Positions 1-7,112 of a stretch of 22,324 bases of DNA are shown here, in pieces. This stretch comes from Welwitschia mirabilis (lineage: Eukaryota > Gnetophyta > Gnetopsida > Welwitschiales), in contig JBOZIK010000001.1 of assembly GCA_051453625.1 (NCBI GenBank), positions 44,312,833 through 44,335,156 on the forward strand, written 5' to 3'. Made by a program: the position numbers and the translations under genes. How positions within the stretch are numbered: position 1 is the first letter of the stretch; each line of letters begins with the position of its first letter. Under the pieces are notes generated by a model. That model had not been told where the DNA came from, searched no databases, and saw nothing but the letters and a program-made list of their open reading frames with translations.

Positions 1-592
1 AAGAAGAAATAAATCTAACTTTGTTTTTATAGCATCATCTATAGGATCGTGAACCTTGGTGGGTTGAATAGGACTTCTAAAAAATTTAAACAATTATTAC
101 TACCTAATAAAGAAATTATCACATAAAAACATATAACAAAATAAAATTAGATGAAGAACTAAAGAAATACACAATATAAGATTTATAGTGGTTTGGGAAA
201 CATCCTACTCCACTCTCAGAAGATAGTTTATAACTAAAACTATTTTGGATCTTTATTGCATCACTATGCACTAGGATTTCAAGGCTAATTTTCAACCTTA
301 CAAAGTAAACTTTTGTAGGCTAAGTCTCAACCTTTTCAAATAGACTTTTGAAGGATAAGTTTTAACCTTTAAAAAATTCATAATGGTGAGTGAGGGAATG
401 AAGCATCTATGCTCTAAATCACTCAAGTAAAAGGACTAACAATGGAGCCTTATTGCTCAAATTTAATAAAAAGACAAGTGCAAAGTGAGAGAAGAATAAT
501 AGTACAAAGACAAGCCCTTCATATCAAGAGTGCAATCTTCCTTTTCAAAAATCCATTCCAATGTTAAGATTTGAGGTTTTTGAGTGTTTCTT

Positions 593-602
593 CTTATTTA
601 TG
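593..602 (-). promoter_or_regulatory. Decayed TATA box of LTR A
   Basis: On the minus strand this reads CATAAATAAG. The homologous positions in LTR B and LTR C read TATAAATAAG, so this is the same core promoter with its first base changed. It separates the upstream U3 box array (717-1018) from the downstream R/U5 part holding the minisatellite. Confidence 0.5.
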
Positions 603-716
603 AATTTCCCTAAAATATAACCATTTGGATAGTTGGAAAGCAATATGACATTTGTAATAGATTAGATTTGGTGAATTAATGATTAATCACTTTAAAATTT
701 CTGCTTTTGTGCTAAT

Positions 717-1018
717 AGGTCGACCCCTCAAAACATCTGGTTAACTTGAGTGCCTTACATTACTTAATTTGGTTACCTTCTTTATTGTCTAGTCAACTTG
801 AGTAGCTCACATTACTTGGTCTAGTTGCCCTCATATAAAATCTGGTCGACCACTTTTATTCAAGTCTAATTAACCGCACATGAGTCTAGTCAACCCCATA
901 TGATATAGTAAATATTGGAAAGCTTTAATACAACTTAAAGTCCGGTCAACCCTTAAAAATCTAGTTGACCCCATATGAAATAGCCCAAAATGAGTATTTA
1001 CAAGTTTGATTGGCTCCT
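717..1018 (-). promoter_or_regulatory. Array of GGTCGACC-like boxes in U3 of LTR A
   Basis: About nine copies of a short box occur within 300 bp. Two retain the palindromic core GTCGAC (near 719 and 843). Others read GTCAAC or GTTGAC, the two products of losing the central CpG, or GTTAAC. The array lies directly upstream of the TATA box in the direction of transcription. A role as binding sites for a transcription factor is inference from position and repetition only. Confidence 0.5.
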
Positions 1019-1182
1019 ATATTAAGTCCTTAGATAGAAATTCAAGTTACTTTATTTAGAACATGTCCAAATCTTTCTTTCTTTTAGATATAGATCCTGT
1101 AGTTTCTTGTACCTATAAAATTACTTTCATTCTATAAAGATCATACTAGTTTGACATCAATTGGAAAAATAAAATCTTAAAA

Positions 1183-1197
1183 ATCTTTCCCTTTGAC
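1183..1197 (-). other. Polypurine tract next to LTR A
   Basis: The minus strand reads GTCAAAGGGAAAGAT immediately before the LTR start. This is the expected position and composition of the plus-strand primer of a copia element. The preceding motif resembles the CATCAATGTCAAAGGG context common in plant copia elements. Confidence 0.6.
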
Positions 1198-1460
1198 ATT
1201 TATGGCAAACAAATAAGTGATTTCAAGATCAAATAAATATTTCATCTTGTAAGCTCTTTCTAACAAGGCATATTAACATAATAAAAGATCTTCCTTTCAC
1301 AAAGTCATATAAACAATATCTAGCAAAGGGTGTAAATAATATTTTTAAAACAAACCATTTTTATTTCATTAATATTTTTAAAAACATCATATTTTCTTCC
1401 CCTTTGACATCAATGGTAAAGAATAAAAAAAGAGAGATAAAGAGCTATAAACGTTAGACC
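1198..1460 (-). other. Internal 3' non-coding segment of the left copia unit
   Basis: This AT-rich stretch between the N gap and the polypurine tract has no ORF I can support. It contains a second polypurine-like motif at about 1395-1415, whose minus strand reads GATGTCAAAGGGGAAGA. It is probably the 3' untranslated part of the element. Confidence 0.4.
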
Positions 1461-2341
1461 NNNNNNNNNNNNNNNNNNNNNNNNNNNNNNNNNNNNNNNN
1501 NNNNNNNNNNNNNNNNNNNNNNNNNNNNNNNNNNNNNNNNNNNNNNNNNNNNNNNNNNNNNNNNNNNNNNNNNNNNNNNNNNNNNNNNNNNNNNNNNNNN
1601 NNNNNNNNNNNNNNNNNNNNNNNNNNNNNNNNNNNNNNNNNNNNNNNNNNNNNNNNNNNNNNNNNNNNNNNNNNNNNNNNNNNNNNNNNNNNNNNNNNNN
1701 NNNNNNNNNNNNNNNNNNNNNNNNNNNNNNNNNNNNNNNNNNNNNNNNNNNNNNNNNNNNNNNNNNNNNNNNNNNNNNNNNNNNNNNNNNNNNNNNNNNN
1801 NNNNNNNNNNNNNNNNNNNNNNNNNNNNNNNNNNNNNNNNNNNNNNNNNNNNNNNNNNNNNNNNNNNNNNNNNNNNNNNNNNNNNNNNNNNNNNNNNNNN
1901 NNNNNNNNNNNNNNNNNNNNNNNNNNNNNNNNNNNNNNNNNNNNNNNNNNNNNNNNNNNNNNNNNNNNNNNNNNNNNNNNNNNNNNNNNNNNNNNNNNNN
2001 NNNNNNNNNNNNNNNNNNNNNNNNNNNNNNNNNNNNNNNNNNNNNNNNNNNNNNNNNNNNNNNNNNNNNNNNNNNNNNNNNNNNNNNNNNNNNNNNNNNN
2101 NNNNNNNNNNNNNNNNNNNNNNNNNNNNNNNNNNNNNNNNNNNNNNNNNNNNNNNNNNNNNNNNNNNNNNNNNNNNNNNNNNNNNNNNNNNNNNNNNNNN
2201 NNNNNNNNNNNNNNNNNNNNNNNNNNNNNNNNNNNNNNNNNNNNNNNNNNNNNNNNNNNNNNNNNNNNNNNNNNNNNNNNNNNNNNNNNNNNNNNNNNNN
2301 NNNNNNNNNNNNNNNNNNNNNNNNNNNNNNNNNNNNNNNNN
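1461..2341. other. Assembly gap, 881 N
   Basis: The sequence is unknown. It falls between the gag zinc knuckle and the 3' untranslated part of the left copia unit, where protease, integrase and reverse transcriptase would lie. If the size is accurate it is too short for a full copia pol. Confidence 0.95.
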
Positions 2342-3325
2342 TTTGGGTAGAGACTTGTTTGGAAATAAATTTAAATGATAATGCATTAATATTTGCAAAA
2401 TACATACTTTTTCTATATGGATAGTTAAATTTTGAATGACCAAGTTTACAATAATAATAATAACTAATATTTATAGTAAAAGATGTTATACCTATACTAC
2501 TCGCCTCACTGGATGAAGTTGATGTATTATTTCCTTCAAATTCAATATCCTTTTTGTCATGTACAAGTTATTCCAATTTAACAATCTTCATAAGTTTCTT
2601 TGATCCTTTTATAAATCTACTTAAGACTTGTGAACATTGGCTTAACTTCTTCATGATATTTGTATTTTCTTCTTAAATATCTTTGTACCTTTGATTTATG
2701 GCTTCATTCTCCTTTTTCAAATCCTTAATGATAATGTTCATTTCATTGAATTTTAGGGTAATCCTTTTATATTCTTGATATAGTTTAAGACATGTATCTT
2801 TAACATCCTCCTCTTTTTTACATTCAGTCATGTCCAAATCATCATGCTAAAGGAGTTTTGGTGGCTAAGTAGTAGGATTCACATGTGCCATGAAAGATAA
2901 TGTTCTATGTTCTTCATTTAATATTTATTATTCTTCTTCTTTTCTTCTTACTTGAAAATGGATATTCCTTCACAAGAAAAAGCAAGAATATCCCATGCTT
3001 CTTTGGTAGTTTGGTAGTTTACTATTCTCTTGAACTCATCTATAGTCATAGCACAAAAAATTGTATTCAAAGCATGAGCATTAATAGTAGCAATAGCTTT
3101 ATCTAATTTAGTTGATCTATTTTTTTGTTTTAACACTACTATATAATTGCCACTGACATTCTTTTGAGCTATGGAAGGATGGATATAACCTGTGATCAAA
3201 ATATCCTTATAATCTATATCAAGAGATCTTGAAAATATTCTCATTCTAGCCTTTTAATATCTATAGTTTGTTCCATCAAATAGTAAAGGCTTAAAAATAG
3301 AGAAACCTTCTACAATAAAACTCAT
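2342..3325 (-). pseudogene. Broken copia gag (UBN2 type), copy 1
   Basis: Gag forms the capsid-like particle of LTR retrotransposons. The frame starts at the ATG at 3325-3323, the same start as copy 2. The N-terminal part has the copia gag hallmark of a Pro-Leu-Phe-Asp-Gly stretch followed by Asn-Tyr-x-Tyr-(Trp)-Lys, with the Trp codon now TAA (3254-3256). The longest open piece (2948-3244, 98 residues) contains LNTIFCAMTIDEFKRI and the EAWDIL motif of the UBN2/gag_pre family. Around 2930-2950 about 0.3 kb present in copy 2 is missing, removing the second half of the UBN2 domain. An acidic and Lys-rich tail follows, with several stops. Near 2421-2460 a zinc knuckle keeps its His (2436-2438), but the three expected Cys positions read Tyr. 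The frame then enters the N gap. It cannot make a working protein. Confidence 0.85.
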
Positions 3326-3370
3326 GGATAGGGTTACTGAGTTAAAGATTGATTAAAATCTTATAGTTGA

Positions 3371-3393
3371 CTCAACCTAAAGCTTTAATATCA
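3371..3393 (-). other. Decayed primer binding site (initiator Met tRNA), left unit
   Basis: The minus strand reads TGATATTAAAGCTTTAGG directly after LTR B with a two-base spacer. The plant copia consensus complementary to initiator Met tRNA is TGGTATCAGAGC. The differences over that core are mainly G-to-A and C-to-T. The position between LTR and gag start agrees. Confidence 0.7.
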
Positions 3394-3909
3394 TATTTAG
3401 GATTATGAACCCTAGAGGGGGCTGAATAAGAATTCTAAAAATTTAAATAATTATTACTACCTAATAAAGAAATTCTCACATAAAAACATATAACAAAACA
3501 ANNNNNNNNNNGAGGTACATCCTATTCTACTCTCAGAAGATAGTCAATGACCAAGACTATTCTGGATCATTGTTGTATTACTATGCACTAGGTTTTCAAG
3601 GTTAACCTTCAACCTTATAAAGCAAACTTTTGCAGGCTAAGTCTTAACCTCTTCAAAAATAGTTTTGTAAGATAAGTCTTAACCTTTAAAAAATGCATAA
3701 TGATGAGTGACGGAATGAACCCCCTATGCTCTAGATCACTCAAGTGAAAGAACTAATAATGAAGCCTTAATGCTCAGATTTGATACAAAGGTAATTGTGG
3801 AGTAAAAGAAGAATAATAGTACAAAGATAAACCCTTCAGATCAAGAGTGCAATATTTCTTTTTAAAAATTCATTTCAATGTTAAGCCTTGGGGTTTTTAA
3901 GTATTACCT

Positions 3910-3919
3910 CTTATTTATA
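3910..3919 (-). promoter_or_regulatory. TATA box of LTR B
   Basis: The minus strand reads TATAAATAAG followed by AGG. It is identical to the box in LTR C and at the same place relative to the U3 box array, about 117 bp downstream of the nearest box. Confidence 0.6.
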
Positions 3920-4036
3920 GATTTCACCAAAATATAACCATTTGGATAATTGATAAGCAATCTGACATTTGTAATACATAGATTTGGCAAAGTAATGGTT
4001 AGAAAATCACTTTAAAATTTCTGCTTTCATGCTGAC

Positions 4037-4340
4037 TGGTCAACCCCTGAAAACATCTAGTTAACCTGAGTGACTTACATTACTTAATCCAGTTACCTTC
4101 TTTATCATTTTATTGATCCAAGTAACTTACATTACTTGGTCTGATTACATCCATATAAAATTCAGTCGACTGTGTTTCTTCAAGTCTAGTCAACTGCACA
4201 TGAGTCTAGTCATTTGATGAGACATAATGCATATTGAAGAGCTTAAAAAATACAAATCCAAGTTCAGTCGACCCCTTAAAAATCTAGTCAACCCCATATG
4301 AAATAGTCCAAAATGAGTATTTCCACATTTGTTAGACTCC
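4037..4340 (-). promoter_or_regulatory. Array of GGTCGACC-like boxes in U3 of LTR B
   Basis: This array is collinear with the one in LTR A. The GTCGAC core survives near 4164 and 4266. Several others read GTCAAC and one GTTAAC. Which box retains CpG differs between the LTRs, so the ancestral array probably had the CpG core at most positions. Confidence 0.5.
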
Positions 4341-4367
4341 TACATTAAGTCCTTGGACAAAAACTCA

Positions 4368-4467
4368 NNNNNNNNNNNNNNNNNNNNNNNNNNNNNNNNN
4401 NNNNNNNNNNNNNNNNNNNNNNNNNNNNNNNNNNNNNNNNNNNNNNNNNNNNNNNNNNNNNNNNNNN
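4368..4467. other. Assembly gap, 100 N
   Basis: A run of exactly 100 N usually marks a join of unknown length. It sits between the 5' end of LTR B and the 3' end of gag copy 2, so a whole copia pol could be hidden here, or the two sides may not be adjacent. Confidence 0.95.
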
Positions 4468-5493
4468 TTCATAAATCTACTTAAGACTTGTGAAGATTAG
4501 CTTAAATTATCCATGATACTTATGTCTTCTTCTTGAATTTCTTTGTCTCTTTAATTTATGGCTTCATTCTCCCTTTTCAAATCCTTAATAATATTTTTTA
4601 ATTCATTGACTTTTATAGCAAGCCTATCACATTCTTGATATAGTTTAAAACATGTGTCTTCAACATCCTCCTCTTCTTCATCTTAACTCATGTCCAAATC
4701 ATCATTCTCAAAGAGTTTTAATGATTGAGTAGTAGGATTCACATCTACCATGAATTATAATATCCCATGATCTTTAGGTTCTTCATGTGAGCTTTCTTCC
4801 TACATACTTTTAAAAGAAAAACACTTTTTTCTATTCTTAAAAAATTTTTAACTCATAAGTTTGAAGGTTATCTTGTAGTTCTTCTAGTGAAAGTTTACTA
4901 AGATCTTTACTTTCTACAATTATAGTCACCATTGATTCAAATCTCTATGGAAGGAATCTTAAAATTTTCCTTATTATCTTGAATTCTTTTATCTTTTCTC
5001 CAAGGCTTGCCATCAAGTTTATAATGCCCATTAGGTTGGTAAAAAATTTTTGAAGAGTATCTTTCTCATCCATCTTAATCTCTTTAAATTTTATAATCAG
5101 CATCTACATCTTTACTTGTTTGATAGTGGATGTCCCTTCATAAGCAACAACAAGAATATCCCATGCTTCTTTAGTAATCTAGCAGTTTCCTATCCTTTTA
5201 AACTCATCTACATTCATAGCACAAAAAATTGCATTTAAATTATCAGCATCAATAGTAGCATTAGCTTTATCTAATTTAGTCCATTTATTTTTTGGTTTTA
5301 ACACTACTATACAATTACCACTAACATCCTTTTGAGTTTTAGTAGGATGACTATAATGTGTTAACAAAACATCCTCATAATATAAATCAAGAGCTCTTAA
5401 GAAAATTCTCATTCTAGATTTCTAATATTCATAGTTTATTCCATCAAATAGTGGAGGCCTAGAAATAAAGAAACCTTCTGCAAGAAAACTCAT
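4468..5493 (-). pseudogene. Broken copia gag (UBN2 type), copy 2
   Basis: This is the more complete gag copy. It starts at the ATG at 5493-5491 and reads Met-Ser-Phe-Leu-Ala-Glu-Gly, then the Phe-Asp-Gly-x-Asn-Tyr motif. The Trp codon after Tyr is TAG (5422-5424). The open piece at 5179-5412 carries LNAIFCAMNVDEFKRIGN. After one stop the same frame continues with KEAWDILVVAYEGTS, a Leu-Gly-Glu-Lys-Ile stretch and KILRFLP, which are conserved landmarks of the UBN2 domain in plant copia gag. An acidic segment with a run of Glu and a Lys/Glu-rich likely coiled coil follow. At least five in-frame stops interrupt it. The zinc knuckle would lie in the adjoining gap. Gag normally packages the element RNA; this copy cannot do so unaided. 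Confidence 0.85.
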
Positions 5494-5540
5494 GGCTAGG
5501 GTTATTGTGTCAAATATTCATTAAAATATTAGTATTAACT

Positions 5541-5561
5541 CAACCTACTACTCGGATATCA
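5541..5561 (-). other. Decayed primer binding site (initiator Met tRNA), right unit
   Basis: The minus strand reads TGATATCCGAGTAGTAGG, two bases from the end of LTR C. It is related to the copia consensus TGGTATCAGAGC. Position and spacing equal those of the left unit. Confidence 0.65.
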
Positions 5562-5584
5562 TATGTAGAATTGTGAACCCTAGA

Positions 5585-5619
5585 GGGAAGAGGGGTTGGT
5601 GGGGAAGGGGGGAGGGGGG
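5585..5619 (+). other. G-quadruplex-forming tract in LTR C
   Basis: Five G runs of 3, 4, 4, 6 and 6 bases are separated by 1 to 5 bases. This fits the standard G-quadruplex rule on the plus strand, which is the C-rich sense strand's complement for this element. LTRs A and B have only one short G run at the same place. Confidence 0.75.
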
Positions 5620-5823
5620 ACTTCTAAAAAATTTAAAAATTATTACTACCAAAAGAAATTATGCATAAAAAATATAATAAAATGAAATCAAAAAGCAAAA
5701 CCAAAATAAATGCATAAGAAAAGATTTATAGTGGTTTGGGATACACCCTACTCCACTCTTAGAAGATAGTTAATGATCAAGAACACTTTGAATCTTTGTT
5801 GCATCACTATGCAATAAGCTTTT

Positions 5824-6026
5824 AAGGATAACCTTCAACCTTACAAAGTGGACTTTCCCAAGCTAAGTATTAACCTTCATAAATAGACTTTTGCAAGCTA
5901 GTTCTCAACCTATTTAAATGGACTTTTGCAAGCTAAGTCTCAACCTCTTCAAATGGACTTTTATAGGCTAAGTTTCAACCTCTTTAAATAGACTTTTATA
6001 GGATAAGTCTTAATATTTAGAAAATG
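5824..6026 (-). repeat. 35-bp minisatellite inside LTR C
   Basis: One 36-bp unit (5824-5859), four 35-bp units (5860, 5895, 5930, 5965) and a partial unit from 6000 lie head to tail. Each contains an AAGCTAAGTCTCAACC-like start and ends in GACTTTTGC or GACTTTTAT. LTRs A and B have only two full units and a partial one, so the array has changed copy number between LTRs. It lies downstream of TATA, in the transcribed part. Confidence 0.85.
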
Positions 6027-6240
6027 TACAATGATGATTGAAATAATAAAGCCTCTATGGTCTAGATCACTCAAATGAAAGAACAAAAAATGGAGCCTTA
6101 TTGCTCAAATTTGATACAAAGTTAAGTGCTAAGTAAGAGAAGAATGATAGAACAAAGAGAAGCCCTTTAGATCAAGAGTGTAACCTTCCTTTTAAAAAAT
6201 CCAATCCAATGTTGAGCTCTATGATTTTTGAGAATTCCCT

Positions 6241-6250
6241 CTTATTTATA
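6241..6250 (-). promoter_or_regulatory. TATA box of LTR C
   Basis: The minus strand reads TATAAATAAG. It is conserved in sequence and position with LTR B. Confidence 0.6.
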
Positions 6251-6365
6251 AATTTTTGAAAATATAACTATTTAAATAGTAGACACAAATCTGACATTTG
6301 TAATAGATAGATTTGGTGAAGTAATAGTTAGAAAACTGCTTTAACATTTCTGCTTCCATGCTATC

Positions 6366-6635
6366 TAGTCAACCCCTTAAAACATCTAATTGATCCCTTC
6401 CCATTCGGTTCAAGGATACTAGTTCTTAAAGTCATAGGTCTGATTGACCCCTCAAAAATTTTATTGACCACTTTTCTCCATATTTGATTGACTTCACATG
6501 AGTTTGATCAACCCCATGGAATATTATACACATTTGGAAGCTTGAAAAATGCATGTTTAAGTTTGGTCAACCCATTAAAGTTGTTTGACCCCATATGAAA
6601 TAGCCCAAAATGTGTATTTCCAAGTTTGGTCGACT
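6366..6635 (-). promoter_or_regulatory. Array of GGTCGACC-like boxes in U3 of LTR C
   Basis: This is the third collinear copy of the array, about 117 bp upstream of TATA. Cores read GTCAAC, ATTGAC, TTTGAC and, at 6628-6635, GTCGAC. Confidence 0.5.
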
Positions 6636-6802
6636 CCTACATTAAGTCCTTGGACAAAAACTCAAGTTACTTTAATCAAAACATGTCCAAATCGTGCTAT
6701 CTTTTGGGTATGGATCTTTCATTTTCTTGCATCTGTAAAATCATCTTTCAATCTATAAAGATCATATTATTTTAAAATCAATTGGCAAAATAAATCTTAA
6801 CA

Positions 6803-7112
6803 CCATCCACTTGAAGAAAAATGGTCAATGTCTCAAAAGCCAACTTTCTTTAATGATCAACTTGAAGTATAAAACTTGAACATTTTTTATGAATATCAAC
6901 TTGATTTTGACCATCTAGAAATTGATTATTTTAATCTAAAGAGTAGAGAGACTAAGTCTGTCAACTATGCAAAAGTCTAAGATCTAAGTAGAACTAAGAT
7001 TTTATATTTTGAGGGTGATCATTCATTACTAATATTCGGATAACATTCTAAGATGATAGTAAACTTTCTTGTAAATATAATAGAAAATAAAAATCTAAAA
7101 TCAAATATGAAT
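6803..7112 (+). other. Flank between the copia array and gypsy pol
   Basis: This is AT-rich DNA with no supported ORF. It follows the outer end of LTR C and leads into the reverse transcriptase remnant. If the copia array inserted into the gypsy element, this is decayed gypsy sequence upstream of reverse transcriptase. Confidence 0.4.

Larger units (their letters stand above)
40..1182 (-). repeat. Copia LTR A (3' LTR of the left unit)
   Basis: This segment is homologous along its length to LTR B and LTR C. Its plus-strand left end TATAGGATCGTGAACC corresponds to TGTAGAATTGTGAACC in LTR C, and its right end CTTAAAA corresponds to CTTAACA. The inferred minus-strand termini are therefore TGTTAAGAT and CCTACA, the usual TG/CA ends, decayed in this copy. 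A polypurine tract abuts its right side, which marks it as the 3' LTR of the left unit. It contains a 36-bp unit (281-316), a 35-bp unit (317-351) and a partial unit from 352, plus GGTCGACC-like boxes at 717-1018. It is about 100 bp shorter than LTR C because it has three fewer minisatellite units. Confidence 0.8.
3396..4367 (-). repeat. Copia LTR B (partial, cut by a gap)
   Basis: This is homologous to LTRs A and C from its plus-strand left end TTTAGGATTATGAACC to ACTCA at the gap edge. It serves as 5' LTR of the left unit, because a primer binding site and gag follow it on the minus strand. It would also be the 3' LTR of the right unit if the two units are truly joined. A 10-N gap lies at 3502-3511. 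It has a 35-bp minisatellite unit at 3599-3633, another at 3634-3668, and a partial unit. The U3 box array is at 4037-4340. The LTR's outer 5' end is lost in the gap at 4368-4467. Confidence 0.8.
40..6802 (-). mobile_element. Ty1/copia three-LTR array (LTR A, gag 1, LTR B, gag 2, LTR C)
   Basis: Three copies of one roughly 1.1-1.2 kb LTR alternate with two copies of a copia gag remnant, all on the minus strand. Reading in the element's direction, LTR C is followed by a primer binding site and gag 2, then (across a 100-N gap) LTR B, a second primer binding site and gag 1, then (across an 881-N gap) a polypurine tract and LTR A. Protease, integrase and reverse transcriptase are not visible; they may be missing, or hidden if gap sizes are nominal. 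The outer flanks TCATC (35-39) and CCATC (6803-6807) could be a decayed 5-bp target duplication. The shared middle LTR fits recombination between LTRs of neighbouring or identical elements. An assembly join of separate elements across the gaps is the main alternative. Confidence 0.75.
5564..6802 (-). repeat. Copia LTR C (5' LTR of the right unit)
   Basis: This is the most complete LTR, 1239 bp. On the minus strand it starts TGTTAAGATTT and ends CAATTCTACA, so it keeps the TG and CA termini. No polypurine tract lies beyond 6802, which marks it as the outer 5' LTR with flanking DNA to its right. It differs from LTR A by three extra 35-bp units (5824-6026) and by a G-rich tract at 5585-5619. TATA is at 6241-6250 and the U3 box array at 6366-6635. 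Confidence 0.85.

Noticed and set aside
1410-2443. Long minus-strand ORFs over 1410-2443, and plus/minus ORFs over 20542-21267
   Set aside because: They are long only because they read through runs of N. Only their real flanks, the gag ends, are informative.
2900-3106. Plus-strand ORF, and a similar one at 5050-5238
   Set aside because: Both are antisense to the two copia gag copies. Their similarity to each other comes from gag.
5824-6026. Tandem 35-bp units considered as a CRISPR array
   Set aside because: The units are contiguous with no unique spacers and lie inside a plant LTR.
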